NCBI RefSeq assembly: GCF_028693505.1
Contig: NZ_JAQUVF010000002.1
Location: 1 to 64,000 of the forward strand
DNA from: Oscillibacter sp.
GTDB lineage: Bacteria > Bacillota > Clostridia > Oscillospirales > Oscillospiraceae
Reading direction: 5' to 3'
Length of the DNA: 64,000 nt
Made by a program: the position numbers and the translations under genes. Shown in pieces: positions 33,850 through 42,857 of the stretch. The notes beneath the pieces were generated by a model. It saw only the letters and a program-made list of their open reading frames with translations. It had not been told where the DNA came from and made no database searches. Each line of letters opens with the position of its first letter. Positions within the stretch are counted from its first letter, which is position 1.

Positions 33850-33895
33850 GAGATCGCCCCTTTCTGTAAAGCTATAAGCCTTTACAACATGAACT

Positions 33896-33924
33896 AGTTT
33901 ACAGGAATTCTTTTGAAAAGTCAA
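33896..33924 (-). promoter_or_regulatory. Promoter of ylxM-ffh-rpsP-khpA
   Basis: On the minus strand TTGACT (33924-33919), 17 bases, TAAACT (33901-33896). Confidence 0.7.
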
Positions 33925-34034
33925 GGGAAAAAAGCAAAGAAACCTGCCGGGAAAATAAAAAAGTTCCGGGAACTTTGAAAACTTGGAAAACGTGCGAAAA
34001 ACAGGGGGAATCGTGCCGGATTTCAAGGGCAGAC

Positions 34035-34063
34035 TTGCGGCGGCAGGAAAAAAACGGTATACT
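34035..34063 (+). promoter_or_regulatory. Promoter of the DUF819 gene
   Basis: TTGCGG (34035-34040), 17 bases, TATACT (34058-34063). Confidence 0.65.
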
Positions 34064-34109
34064 GGTCCCAATTTACCGCCTTTAAAAAAGGAGTTTGGGA
34101 GGAAATCAG

Positions 34110-35351
34110 ATGTTTGCAGCTTATTTTATGGAGACGCTGGGCCGGGAGAGCCTGATCGCCGCCGACGACACCTGGGCGCTGCTGACGCTTTTGATGGGGT
34201 CTGTGGCCTTTGCCATTTTTCTGGAGCAGAAGTACGCGTGGGCTTCTAAAATTTCCGGGGCCATCATCGCGCTGCTCATCGCGCTCTTGGCGTCCAACCT
34301 CAGCCTGATCCCCACCAGCTGTCCGCTGTATGACGACGTGGTGTGGGGGTATGCGGTGCCCATGGGGATTCCGCTGCTGCTGTTGCAGTGCAATATGAAG
34401 AAGATCTGGCGGGAGACGGGGCGGATGATGGTCATTTTCCTCATCGGCGCGGCAGGCACGGTGGCGGGGGCGTTTCTTGCCTACGGGCTGCTGAGAGCCT
34501 ACATCCCGGGACTTGCGGCGGTGGCGGCCATGATGACCGGGTCCTACATTGGCGGCGGCGTCAACTTTGCCGCGCTGGCGGACCAATTTCACGCCGGGGA
34601 GATCGCAGGCTCCGCCACGGTGGCGGATAATCTTTTGATGGCGCTGTACTTTTTCGCGCTGCTGTTTGCGGCGGGGATGAAATTTTTCCGCAAGCACTAC
34701 ACCCATCCCCACATCGACGCCGTGGCGAAAAGCGGGGATCTCTCCGGCGCGCGGACGCAGGCGGCGGCCTACTGGAGCCGCAAGGACATCTCCCTCAAGG
34801 ATATCGCCATGAATTTTGCCTACGCCGCAGCAGTGGTGTTTGCGGCAAAGCTCATCGCCCATCTGGTGGGCGGCTGGATTCCCGATACCGGCGTGGGGAT
34901 GCATATGCTGCATACCTTCCTCGGCAGTGAATATGTATGGATCACCACGGTAGCCATGGCCTGCGCCACGTGGGGAGAAAAGCAGGTCGAAAAGCTTGCC
35001 GGGTCCCAGGAGATCGGCACGTACCTTATTTATCTCTTCCTCTTCGTCATCGGCGTGCCCGCCTCCGTGGCCAAAATCCTGACGGAGACGCCGCTGCTGC
35101 TGGTGTTCACCGGGATCATGGTGGTGGTGAACATGCTGTTTTGCTTTGTGGGCGGCAAGCTGCTGCACTTCGATCTGGAGGATATCATTCTGGCCTCCAA
35201 CGCCAATATCGGCGGCCCCACCACCGCCGCAGGCATGGCCATCTCTCAGGGCTGGAGCGCTCTGGTGGGTCCGGTGATGCTCATCGGCACCTTCGGCTAT
35301 GTCATCGGCACGTACCTCGGGATTCTGGTAGGCGGCGCATTGGGGGCGTAA
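34110..35351 (+). CDS. DUF819 (YjcL-type) membrane transporter
   Basis: The start at ATG 34110 (GGGAGG upstream) gives 413 residues with about eleven hydrophobic helices. DUF819 hallmarks are MTGSYIGGGVNFAAL and the C-terminal SNANIGGPTTAAGMA, two inverted-repeat-like Gly-rich loops as in ion-coupled carboxylate or glutamate transporters. The substrate is unknown. The dipeptidase gene starts 13 bases after its stop, so the pair may import and process a peptide or amino-acid derivative. Confidence 0.9.
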   Translation: MFAAYFMETLGRESLIAADDTWALLTLLMGSVAFAIFLEQKYAWASKISGAIIALLIALLASNLSLIPTSCPLYDDVVWGYAVPMGIPLLLLQCNMKKIWRETGRMMVIFLIGAAGTVAGAFLAYGLLRAYIPGLAAVAAMMTGSYIGGGVNFAALADQFHAGEIAGSATVADNLLMALYFFALLFAAGMKFFRKHYTHPHIDAVAKSGDLSGARTQAAAYWSRKDISLKDIAMNFAYAAAVVFAAKLIAHLVGGWIPDTGVGMHMLHTFLGSEYVWITTVAMACATWGEKQVEKLAGSQEIGTYLIYLFLFVIGVPASVAKILTETPLLLVFTGIMVVVNMLFCFVGGKLLHFDLEDIILASNANIGGPTTAAGMAISQGWSALVGPVMLIGTFGYVIGTYLGILVGGALGA

Positions 35352-35364
35352 AGGAGCAATTTTC

Positions 35365-36324
35365 ATGGTGTTTGACGGACATTCCGACCTTTTATATGAT
35401 GTGACCCGCCGCCGTCTTGCGGGGGAGGACCACGTGCTGGAGCGCCGCCACCGCCAGCGGTTAGAAGCGGGGGGCGTGGAGGGGCTGGTGCTGGCCATCT
35501 GGACGTCCTCCACCAAGGAGACCTTCTGGAAGGATGTGCCCGGCGCGGAGACGGAGCGCGCAAGGCGAGAACTGCTGCTCGCCGCCGCGGCGGCGGAGTT
35601 TCGGGAGTGCCCGTGGTTGCAGGTGGTGCGCACCGCAGCGGAAGCGGAACAGGCGAAGGCGGCAGGGAAGCTGTACGCTTTTTTGGGCGTGGAGGGCATG
35701 GCCGCCATCGGCGCGGACCTTGACGCCATCGACCGCTATGTAAGTCTTGGGGTGCGCCTTGGGATGCTGACGTGGAACGAGGAAAACCTTCTGGCCACCG
35801 GCGCAAAGGGCGATGCCCAAAAGGGGCTGACTGCCCTTGGCAGGGAGGCGGTTTTCAGAATGTGGGACCGGGGGATACTGGTGGACGTCTCCCATTTGAA
35901 TGACGGCGGCTTTGGGGACGTTTGCCGCCTTGCCCGGGGACCGGTCATCGCGTCCCATTCCAACTGCCGCGCACTGTGCGACGTTCCCCGCAACCTGACG
36001 GACGACCAGCTCCGCGCCATCCGGGATACCGGGGGCGTGGTGGGGCTGAACGTGTACCACGGCTTCGTCCACAAAGACCCCGCGCTGCGTACGGCCCGGA
36101 CGCTGGCCCTCCACGCCGTCCACATGGCGGAGGTCATGGGGGTGGAGCACGTGGCCTGCGGCTTTGACTTTTGCGAGTTCTTCGGCCCCGGCAACGAGGG
36201 CGCGGAGGGGCTGGAGGATTGCTCCCAGATCAAAAACCTCTTTTACTGGCTGGAGCAATTTGGCATGACGGCTCGGGAGCGGTCCCTGATCGCCCGGGAA
36301 AATTTCCTGCGGGTCCTCGCGTAA
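35365..36324 (+). CDS. M19-family membrane-dipeptidase-like enzyme
   Basis: The 319-residue protein has the renal-dipeptidase zinc sites: FDGHSDLLYD (His-x-Asp), the bridging Glu in LGVEGM, DVSHLND and IASHSNCRALCD. It should cleave dipeptides, possibly with D-residues. There is no signal peptide, so it is cytoplasmic. It is coupled to the DUF819 transporter. The C-terminal NFLRVLA is typical of the family. Confidence 0.93.
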   Translation: MVFDGHSDLLYDVTRRRLAGEDHVLERRHRQRLEAGGVEGLVLAIWTSSTKETFWKDVPGAETERARRELLLAAAAAEFRECPWLQVVRTAAEAEQAKAAGKLYAFLGVEGMAAIGADLDAIDRYVSLGVRLGMLTWNEENLLATGAKGDAQKGLTALGREAVFRMWDRGILVDVSHLNDGGFGDVCRLARGPVIASHSNCRALCDVPRNLTDDQLRAIRDTGGVVGLNVYHGFVHKDPALRTARTLALHAVHMAEVMGVEHVACGFDFCEFFGPGNEGAEGLEDCSQIKNLFYWLEQFGMTARERSLIARENFLRVLA

Positions 36325-36328
36325 AAAT

Positions 36329-36365
36329 AAAGCCCGGGACCGCTTGCGCAGCGGTCCCGGGCTTT
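36329..36365 (+). terminator. Terminator of the DUF819-dipeptidase operon
   Basis: AAAGCCCGGGACCGC pairs with GCGGTCCCGGGCTTT, loop TTGCGCA; only a short T stretch follows. Confidence 0.85.
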
Positions 36366-36385
36366 GCTTTATACCTTTTGGGAAT

Positions 36386-36433
36386 CAAAACACACTCCCG
36401 GCGCGGTCGTTTTCACCGCGCCGGGAGTGTGTT
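36386..36433 (-). terminator. Terminator of spoIVA
   Basis: A 19-pair perfect stem (AACACACTCCCGGCGCGGT and its inverse) with loop CGTTTTC; the minus-strand T tract follows at 36389-36386. Confidence 0.9.
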
Positions 36434-36462
36434 CTTTCAAAAGGGGATTGCCAGCGCTTTGC

Positions 36463-37938
36463 TTACAGAATGATGCAGATCAGCCCGCCGCTTCCTTCGT
36501 TGATGATGCGGGTCAGGGTCTCCTGCAATTTTTTCCGCGCGTCCTCCGGCATCCGCTTGAGTTTGGTTTGCAAATCCTCGTTCACCAGCTCGTGGAAGCT
36601 GCGGCCGAAGATGTTGGACTGCCAGATTTTGCTGGTGTCGCCCTCAAACTCCTGCAAGAGATAGTTCACCATGTCCTCAGACTGCTTTTCGTTGCCCACG
36701 ATGGGGGAGACGGCGGTTTCGATGTCCGCCCGGATCATGTGGATGCTGGGGGCGCTGGCCCGCAGCCGGACGCCATAGCGCCCGCCCTGCTTCATGATCT
36801 CCGGCTCCTCCAGCTTCAGCTCGTCGATGCCCGGCACCACGATGCCGTAGCCCGTCTCCCGCACATCTTTCAGCGCGCCGGATACCTTGTCGTACTCGCT
36901 CTTGACCGTTGCGAGGCGGGTCAGCAGACTCATCAGATCCCCGTCGTCGGCAACTGCGAAGCCGGACTGCTCAGAGAGTGTGTGGTAGAACAGCTCCCGG
37001 GGCAGCACCAGTGTGGCGGCGGCCACGCCCGTGCCAAGATCGATGGAGGTGATCTTCGCCTCGCTGATATTTTCGCACGCGCCCAGAGAGGCAATGACGC
37101 CGTCCACCTCCCGAATGTGGCGCAGCGAATCCGTGCCCTGACGCACCGCTTCGTACAGCCCCGCCTTGATGGGGTGATCCGTGGGCAGGGCATCCACCCA
37201 CGGCGGCAGGAACAAATCCAGCTCCTGCATGGGGAATTCGTAGAGAACGGCCTTGAGAATGCCGGTCACGGCGGCTTCGTCCATCTCAAGGCAGTTCACC
37301 GGCACACAGTTCACCTCGTACCGGGAGGCGATGTCCTTGGCGATGGCTCCGGCCCGGTCGCTTTTCGGCTCCGAGGAGTTCAGCAGGACGATGAAGGGCT
37401 TCCCCAGCTCCTGCAATTCCCGGATGACCCGCTCCTCCGCCTCCAGATAGTCCTCCCGGGGGATTTCGGAGATGGTGCCGTCTGTGGTGATGACCACGCC
37501 GATGGTGGAGTGCTCGGCAATGACCTTCCGGGTGCCGATCTCCGCCGCCTCCGTCATGGGGATCTCGTGGTCGAACCAGGGGGTGGTGACCATTCGGGGT
37601 GTGTCGTTTTCGTACTGGCCGATGGCGCCGCGCACCATGTAGCCCACGCAGTCGATGAGCCGCACGGAGAAGGCGGCCCCGCCCTCCAGCTGGATCTGCG
37701 CCGCTTCCTCCGGAACGAACTTCGGCTCCGCCGTCATGATCGTCCGGCCGGACCCGCTCTGGGGCAGTTCGTCCCGGGCCCGCTCCTTCCGGTAGACGTT
37801 ATCGATGTTGGGAATGACCTGCGTTTCCATGAACCGCTTGATGAAGGTGGATTTACCGGTCCGCACCGGCCCCACCACGCCAATGTAGATATCTCCCGCG
37901 GTACGGGTGGCGATATTCTGATAGATCGTGGTATTCAT
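36463..37938 (-). CDS. spoIVA: Stage IV sporulation protein A (spore coat basement ATPase)
   Basis: The 491-residue protein polymerises on the forespore surface using ATP and anchors the coat; Bacillus SpoIVA is 492. It has a TRAFAC-like ATPase domain with Walker A GPVRTGKST (residues 23-31), TIMTAEPKFVPEEA and VIVLLNSS-like segments, a middle domain and a C-terminal region ending GSGGLICIIL, needed for SpoVM contact. ATG 37938 is chosen over ATG 37944 for ribosome-site spacing. A sigma-E-like promoter lies 39-67 bases upstream, and a SpoVM-like gene is at 42.9 kb. Confidence 0.97.
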   Translation of the reverse strand: MNTTIYQNIATRTAGDIYIGVVGPVRTGKSTFIKRFMETQVIPNIDNVYRKERARDELPQSGSGRTIMTAEPKFVPEEAAQIQLEGGAAFSVRLIDCVGYMVRGAIGQYENDTPRMVTTPWFDHEIPMTEAAEIGTRKVIAEHSTIGVVITTDGTISEIPREDYLEAEERVIRELQELGKPFIVLLNSSEPKSDRAGAIAKDIASRYEVNCVPVNCLEMDEAAVTGILKAVLYEFPMQELDLFLPPWVDALPTDHPIKAGLYEAVRQGTDSLRHIREVDGVIASLGACENISEAKITSIDLGTGVAAATLVLPRELFYHTLSEQSGFAVADDGDLMSLLTRLATVKSEYDKVSGALKDVRETGYGIVVPGIDELKLEEPEIMKQGGRYGVRLRASAPSIHMIRADIETAVSPIVGNEKQSEDMVNYLLQEFEGDTSKIWQSNIFGRSFHELVNEDLQTKLKRMPEDARKKLQETLTRIINEGSGGLICIIL

Positions 37939-37976
37939 AAGCATCCCGTCCTTTTTCTGCTCCATAGTCATGTTCC

Positions 37977-38005
37977 ACTCTATGTCCGTCCGGACCAAAG
38001 TATGA
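37977..38005 (-). promoter_or_regulatory. Sigma-E-like promoter of spoIVA
   Basis: On the minus strand TCATACT (38005-37999), 14 bases, CATAGAGT (37984-37977). The Bacillus sigma-E pattern is KMATATT-N14-CATACAMT; six of seven and six of eight positions match with exact spacing. spoIVA is a known sigma-E gene. Confidence 0.7.
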
Positions 38006-38051
38006 CAGCCCGTCTTTCTTTGTAAAAACCACACAAAAACGCGCCGCTTTT

Positions 38052-38106
38052 TTGACGGCTCTTGGTCTCATTTTTGTATTTACATTTCCGGTTTAGCATG
38101 CTAAAC
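38052..38106 (+). promoter_or_regulatory. Promoter and 16-bp palindromic operator of the amino-acid ABC importer
   Basis: TTGACG (38052-38057), 17 bases, TGTATT (38075-38080) is a usable promoter. The perfect palindrome GTTTAGCATGCTAAAC (38091-38106) lies at the expected transcription start, with a further half site CTAAAC at 38116-38121. This suits repression by a dimeric regulator that I cannot name. Confidence 0.55.
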
Positions 38107-38156
38107 TACTAATGAACTAAACGGGTGAGCACGAGAACTCAATGGAGGATGAAATG

Positions 38157-38960
38157 ATGAAAACAATGAAGAAGCTGGCCGCCGCGCTGCTGGCCTTGAC
38201 CATGGCGATGTCTCTGGCCGCCTGCGGCGGGGCCAAGGAAGAGGTTAAGACGCAGAGCGATCTTGCCTACGTGCAGGATAAGGGCACGCTGGTGGTGGGC
38301 ATCACCGAGTTTGAGCCTATGGACTATCAGGATGCATCCGGCAGCTGGATCGGCTTTGACGCCGATATGGCCAAGGCTTTCGCAAAGAGCCTGGGCGTGG
38401 ATGTGGAATTCCAGATCATTGACTGGGACAATAAGGTTCTGGAGCTGGACGGCAAGACCATCGACGTGGTGTGGAACGGCATGACCCTCACCGACGAGGT
38501 CACAAGCGCCATGGCGTGCTCCAACGCATACTGCAACAACGCGCAGGTGGTGATCGTTCCCTCCGCCAAGGCCGACCAGTATCAGGACGTGGAGAGCGTG
38601 AAGGCGCTGGCCTTCGCCGTGGAGACCGGCTCCGCCGGCAAGGAGCAGGTGGACGCGCTGGGCGCTTCTTATACCGAGGTTGCCGATCAGGCCACGGCAC
38701 TGCTGGAGGTCAGCTCCGGCACCGCCGACGCCGCCGTCATCGATTCCCTGATGGCCGCCGCCATGGTGGGCGAGGGCACCAGCTACGCAAACCTCACCTA
38801 TACCGTGGGCCTCAACAGCGAGGAATACGGCGTGGGCTTCCGCAAGGGTTCCGATCTGGCGGAGAAGCTGAACGAGTTTTTCAAGGCCAGCTATGCCGAC
38901 GGCACCATGGCAAAGACTGCCGAGACTTACAGCGTGCAGGCCGCGCTTATTAAGCAGTAA
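38157..38960 (+). CDS. Amino-acid ABC transporter substrate-binding lipoprotein
   Basis: The start at 38157 (GGAGG eight bases upstream; 38154 is equally possible) gives 267 residues with a lipoprotein signal ending LAAC, Cys23. The mature part is a family 3 binding protein: GTLVVGITEFEPMDYQD, GFDADMAKAFAKSLGV and VWNGMTLTDE carry the ligand-binding positions. It delivers a polar amino acid to the permease and ATPase encoded next. A hairpin separates it from the permease gene, which may favour higher binding-protein levels. Confidence 0.94.
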   Translation: MKTMKKLAAALLALTMAMSLAACGGAKEEVKTQSDLAYVQDKGTLVVGITEFEPMDYQDASGSWIGFDADMAKAFAKSLGVDVEFQIIDWDNKVLELDGKTIDVVWNGMTLTDEVTSAMACSNAYCNNAQVVIVPSAKADQYQDVESVKALAFAVETGSAGKEQVDALGASYTEVADQATALLEVSSGTADAAVIDSLMAAAMVGEGTSYANLTYTVGLNSEEYGVGFRKGSDLAEKLNEFFKASYADGTMAKTAETYSVQAALIKQ

Positions 38961-38981
38961 GACCGCGCAGGCGGACTGAGC

Positions 38982-39011
38982 GAAAGCAGAGGGTGAAGAC
39001 CCTCTGCTTTC
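38982..39011 (+). other. Intercistronic stem-loop
   Basis: GAAAGCAGAGGGT (38982-38994), GAAG, ACCCTCTGCTTTC (38999-39011): a 13-pair stem without a T tract between the binding-protein and permease genes. Such hairpins often protect the upstream mRNA 3' end. Confidence 0.75.
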
Positions 39012-39048
39012 GGTCGGTTGATTAAAAAAGATAGGTGGAATCACGGGC

Positions 39049-39717
39049 ATGTTTATAACCGTTCTCGGCGCCCTGAACGAGGGCTTTTTGCAGACGCTGC
39101 GTCTGTTTGCCGTGACCTTGATCGGCGCGATCCCGCTGGGACTGATGATCTCGTTTGGCTCCATGAGCCGTTTTTCGCCCCTGCGTTACCTGACAAAGCT
39201 TGTGGTGTGGGTGATTCGCGGCACGCCGCTCATGCTGCAGCTCATCATCATTTATTACATACCCGGCCGCATCATGGGCGCAAGCCCCTGGGGCAGCGGG
39301 GAGGGGGGGCGCTTTCTGGCCTCCGCCATCGCGTTTATCATCAACTACGCCTGCTATTTCTCCGAAATCTATCGGGGCGGGATTCAGGGCGTGCCGGTGG
39401 GCCAGCAGGAGGCCGGGCAGGTGCTGGGCATGACCAAGCGGCAGATCTTCTTCAAGATCACGCTGTTGCAGATGGTCAAGCGCATCGTGCCGCCTATGTC
39501 CAACGAGATCATCACGCTGGTGAAGGATACCTCCATCGCCCGCATCATCTCCTTGCAGGAGGTCATCTGGGCAGGCTACGCGTTTTTGAAAGGCTCTCAC
39601 GGCTATTCGGGCCTGATCTGGCCCCTGTTTTTTACCGGCGTTTACTATTTGCTCTTCAACGGCGTTTTGACCCTCTTTTTCGGCTGGTTGGAACGCAAAC
39701 TGGACTTTTTCCGATAA
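39049..39717 (+). CDS. Amino-acid ABC transporter permease
   Basis: The 222-residue HisM/ArtQ-type permease has about five helices and the family signatures [12 protein letters not shown] and the EAA loop [18 protein letters not shown], which docks on the ATPase. It ends with a short basic tail. The ATPase gene starts 13 bases after its stop. Confidence 0.95.
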   Translation: MFITVLGALNEGFLQTLRLFAVTLIGAIPLGLMISFGSMSRFSPLRYLTKLVVWVIRGTPLMLQLIIIYYIPGRIMGASPWGSGEGGRFLASAIAFIINYACYFSEIYRGGIQGVPVGQQEAGQVLGMTKRQIFFKITLLQMVKRIVPPMSNEIITLVKDTSIARIISLQEVIWAGYAFLKGSHGYSGLIWPLFFTGVYYLLFNGVLTLFFGWLERKLDFFR

Positions 39718-39730
39718 AGGAGGCGCGGAT

Positions 39731-40498
39731 ATGTCAATTTTAGAAGCAGCGCACATCGAAAAGCATTTCGGCGCCACCCGGGTTCTCAACGACATCAGCT
39801 TTTCTCTGGAACAGGGACAGGCGCTGTCCATCATCGGGTCCTCCGGCAGCGGCAAGACCACCTTGCTCCGGTGCCTGAATTTTCTGGAAAAGCCGGACGG
39901 CGGGTCCATTTCCGTGAATGGAAACGTGATTTTTGACGCCGCGGACCCCGCTACCCAGCTGGAAAAGGAGATTCGCAAAAAGCGGCTCCACTTCGGCTTG
40001 GTGTTTCAAAACTTCAATCTCTTCCCCCAGTATACCGCGCTGCAAAACGTGACGCTGGCCCGGGAGCTGATGGCGAAGGAAAGCGGCGGCGAGAGCCGGG
40101 AGTCCATCCTTGCGGCGGGCCGGGAGCTGCTCTCCCAGATGGGTCTTGCAGACCGGGCGGAGCACTATCCCCACCAGCTCTCCGGCGGGCAGCAGCAGCG
40201 GGTGGCCATCGCCCGGGCGCTGGCCATGCACCCGGACATCCTCTGCTTTGACGAACCCACCTCCGCGCTGGACCCGGAGCTGACCGGGGAGGTGCTGCGG
40301 GTCATCCGGCATCTGGCGGAGCAGAAAACCACCATGATCATCGTCACCCACGAGATGGCCTTTGCCCGGGACGTGGCGGATCAGGTCATCTTCATGGACG
40401 GCGGCGTCATCGTGGAGCAGGGGGACCCCCATCAGGTCATCGACCACCCGAAAGAGGAGCGGACGCGGCAGTTCCTCTCCCACTACGCGGAAAACTGA
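39731..40498 (+). CDS. Amino-acid ABC transporter ATP-binding protein
   Basis: The 255-residue ATPase has Walker [10 protein letters not shown] (36-44), the signature [15 protein letters not shown], Walker [13 protein letters not shown] and the switch His in VTHEM. It matches GlnQ/HisP-type partners. It ends the three-gene importer and is followed by hairpin-rich non-coding DNA. Confidence 0.96.
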   Translation: MSILEAAHIEKHFGATRVLNDISFSLEQGQALSIIGSSGSGKTTLLRCLNFLEKPDGGSISVNGNVIFDAADPATQLEKEIRKKRLHFGLVFQNFNLFPQYTALQNVTLARELMAKESGGESRESILAAGRELLSQMGLADRAEHYPHQLSGGQQQRVAIARALAMHPDILCFDEPTSALDPELTGEVLRVIRHLAEQKTTMIIVTHEMAFARDVADQVIFMDGGVIVEQGDPHQVIDHPKEERTRQFLSHYAEN

Positions 40499-40746
40499 AA
40501 AAGCCGGCGGTCCGGAGATGTGCCGCTTTGCGGCAGAATCCGGCCCCCACTTTTCTTTGTCCCGGCAAAGAAAAGTCGCCGCCGGAGCGGTGGAAAAGAA
40601 ACCGTTTTTTTATCCTCGCCGCTGCGGCGAGGGGATGCGGAGTCGAGCGAATCGGCATGTAGTGAAAGAGAACACCTCTACCGGGTGCGCTAAACATGAT
40701 GCAAATTCGTTGCCTTGTCGCCGCAGCTGCGGAAACTGGGCAGAAA

Positions 40747-40860
40747 TTCGGGGTGGAAAATCGAATGGACTCCGCGTCTATCCCCGCTGCCGCTGGCCGG
40801 GTTTGAACCAGTCAGCGGCAGCGGCGCAGGAGTAGAGACGATGCAATTTTCCACCCCGAA
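40747..40860. repeat. 114-nt nested palindrome
   Basis: The outer arms TTCGGGGTGGAAAAT (40747-40761) and ATTTTCCACCCCGAA (40846-40860) are a perfect 15-bp inverse. The inner arms CCGCTGCCGCTG (40784-40795) and CAGCGGCAGCGG (40813-40824) are a perfect 12-bp inverse. The apical 17 bases carry CGGGTTTGAACC, and CGTCTA/TAGAGACG lies between the stems. It could be extruded as a DNA cruciform or transcribed as a structured RNA. Confidence 0.8.
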
Positions 40861-41120
40861 CTTTCACACATGAGCAGCTTCGTGTCTACTGGATGCACCA
40901 AAGGTTTGCAGAAGATGAAGCCCCCAAAAGCGCCTTTTTCTTACACCGTGCACGGCGCGTTCTACCCGCAAGGGGTATGCCACATCCGTAAGGCGGCGAA
41001 GCCGTCAACGGCTGTGCAATCTTTCGGCAAGACGAAAAAGAATGGGGGGTGCATTCCCCACGGCAAAGCCGGGTTCCCACACCAATGGTGCGATGCAACT
41101 ACTCCATCTTTTCCCCCTTA

Positions 41121-41210
41121 GAGAAATTCAATATAGGGCATCGCGCAAAAGGAAGGCATCACTGTCAGCACGACAGTGATGCCTTAAAAACATCCTTATT
41201 GGAAGGGGGC
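41121..41210 (-). repeat. Dispersed terminator-like repeat, copy A
   Basis: Read on the minus strand, this 90-nt unit runs from GCCCCCTTCC through ATAAGGATGTTTT and the hairpin AAGGCATCACTGTC/GACAGTGATGCCTT, then CCTTTT, to GAATTTCTC. A similar unit (about 80 percent by eye) lies at 47378-47468. It begins 25 bases after the DUF3794 stop and probably terminates that operon. Confidence 0.8.
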
Positions 41211-41235
41211 GAAATTGTCCGCTGTTTTTGTGTTG

Positions 41236-42774
41236 TTATGCCCGCTTCCGAGGGATCAGCAGCAGCTTTTCCCGGGGGATCTCCGCCTCGCCCTCCAGCT
41301 GGTTGGCGGAGAGGATGGAGGCGATGGTAGTGTGATAGGCTTTGGCAAGGTCCCACGGCGTCTCCTGCTTTCCGAGGCTGCGCAGCACCAGAGAGGGGGC
41401 CCCGGCGTCGTTTCTGGGGGTCTCCTGATCCAGCCGCGCCGCGCAAATGCACACTTTCTTCGCCCGGGAGGCCGCTTCCACCTGGAAATCCACGGGGAAG
41501 CGCACTTCGATGCCCCGCTCGCCAAGACTTGCCTGCACTTCCTCCGGGCACGTGGCCCACGCCGTCACGCGGCAGCCCTCCGGCAGCTCCATCTGGCACT
41601 TGACGTCCATGCAGCGCTCCGCCACCAGCGGCACGCCGCCTTCGTCCAGATACAGCGCCCGCACCGTGGCCCCGGTGCGCAGCGTGACGCTGTCGCCCTC
41701 CCGGTTTACCTGTACGCTGCTGCACACCACGCCCACCGTCAAAATGGATTCCGCCACGACCCCGATCTCCAGTACCTCCCGCACCGTCTGACGCCGGGTG
41801 GAGGCGTCGTGGAAGCCGGTGAGCTCCACCGGCGCGGCATCGTAGGCGAGATCGTAGGCGGTGGAGTAGAGGTCGCCCAAAAGCGTCAGCTCCCGCTCCT
41901 GACGCAGCAGGGCCGTCACGTGGAAGTACAGCGTCACGGCGATCTGTCGCCCTTCGGCGTCGTCGCCGTCCAGCTGGAGGTCCGTTCCCGTCAAATGCAG
42001 GCGCACGGAGGCGACCGCGTTTTCCGGCGCGCCCTCCACCTCCATGATCTGGGAAAACGGCAGCTCGGCGGAGCTGGAGCAGCACACGCCCTGCCGGGTG
42101 CGGTAGAGCACGTTGACGGTGAAGATTCCCTTTAAAATCAGCTTGCTGCCCACCAGCTTGGTCTCCGTCACCGTGCCGCAGACCCGGCTGCTCAGTAGTT
42201 CCGCCGCGCCCTCGCGGCCGGGGGAGAGATTCATTTCCTCGGAGAAGGTAAAGTCCTTTTCCGCAATGTGGGTCAGGAGGACGGCGTGCTGCTGCTCCTG
42301 CCGCTTTTCCACGCACAGGGAAGGCTCCGCCTCCACATCGGTGCAGAAATTCAAAGCCGCCCGCTGATAGCCCGTCACGGCGGTCACCAGCTTGCAGTGG
42401 GTAAAGACCTTGCGCGGATTCAGCATCCGGGTCTCTAAGAATTCTGTCTGCGTCTCCGCGGATAAGTACTGACATCCCGGCAGGGCGCGGCTGTCGCTTT
42501 CAACGGTGAAGGGGATGGAAAAATCCAGCGTACGGATGCCGCTCTCGCCGTCCGGCGTATACAGCACGCTCACCCGCACGGTCCCCGAAATCTCCGCCTT
42601 GCCGTCCCGCAGCTCCCGGCTGTGCAGAAATACCTTTCCGTCCGTTTCGATGATCCGCGCGATATCGGGACAATAGTCCGGCACGATCGTCTCCGCCGTT
42701 TCCTCCTGTGTAAGCGTCAGTTCACCGCCTGTCTCATAGGTCTCCAGGCTTGTTTTTTTTAAATCCAGTTCCAT
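41236..42774 (-). CDS. DUF3794 (SPOCS)/LysM spore-associated protein
   Basis: The start at ATG 42774 gives 512 residues. The N-terminal and middle parts are repeated DUF3794-type beta domains (IVPDYCPDIARIIETDGKV, VLYTPDGESGIR, and a second copy with DLYSTAYDLAYDAAPVELTGFH, in part YDLAYDAAPVELTGF), and the C-terminal 45 residues are a LysM peptidoglycan-binding domain (TPWDLAKAYHTTIASILSAN and LLLIP). This is the SipL/SpoVID-like design: in C. difficile SipL binds SpoIVA through LysM. No signal peptide. It follows a SpoVM-like gene, so a role linking SpoIVA and the coat is likely. Confidence 0.85.
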   Translation of the reverse strand: MELDLKKTSLETYETGGELTLTQEETAETIVPDYCPDIARIIETDGKVFLHSRELRDGKAEISGTVRVSVLYTPDGESGIRTLDFSIPFTVESDSRALPGCQYLSAETQTEFLETRMLNPRKVFTHCKLVTAVTGYQRAALNFCTDVEAEPSLCVEKRQEQQHAVLLTHIAEKDFTFSEEMNLSPGREGAAELLSSRVCGTVTETKLVGSKLILKGIFTVNVLYRTRQGVCCSSSAELPFSQIMEVEGAPENAVASVRLHLTGTDLQLDGDDAEGRQIAVTLYFHVTALLRQERELTLLGDLYSTAYDLAYDAAPVELTGFHDASTRRQTVREVLEIGVVAESILTVGVVCSSVQVNREGDSVTLRTGATVRALYLDEGGVPLVAERCMDVKCQMELPEGCRVTAWATCPEEVQASLGERGIEVRFPVDFQVEAASRAKKVCICAARLDQETPRNDAGAPSLVLRSLGKQETPWDLAKAYHTTIASILSANQLEGEAEIPREKLLLIPRKRA

Positions 42775-42857
42775 CACGTGGCCCTTCCTTTCCCGGCTGT
42801 TTCGTCCTTGGCACACTGTATGCCGGGTGGGACGGCGTTATGACGGAAAAGCGACGC

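Larger units (their letters stand above)
40499..41235. other. 737-bp non-coding, hairpin-rich intergenic region between convergent genes
   Basis: No frame here looks coding. It is packed with inverted repeats: ACTTTTCTTTG/CAAAGAAAAGT (about 40550-40577), CCTCGCCG/CGGCGAGG (about 40615-40633), a 114-nt nested palindrome (40747-40860), several short GCC/GGC hairpins (40990-41090), and the repeat at 41121-41210. The neighbours read toward it from both sides, so it contains no promoter that either needs. It looks like accumulated intergenic repeat units. Confidence 0.75.

Noticed and set aside
40796..40812. tRNA T-arm-like word (GGTTCAAACCC on the minus strand) in the palindrome loop
   Set aside because: No acceptor stem, D-arm or anticodon arm can be built around it.
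40870..41121. An 83-codon plus-strand frame and a 70-codon minus-strand frame in the intergenic gap
   Set aside because: No ribosome site, His/Pro/Cys-rich nonsense composition, and the DNA is a mosaic of short inverted repeats.
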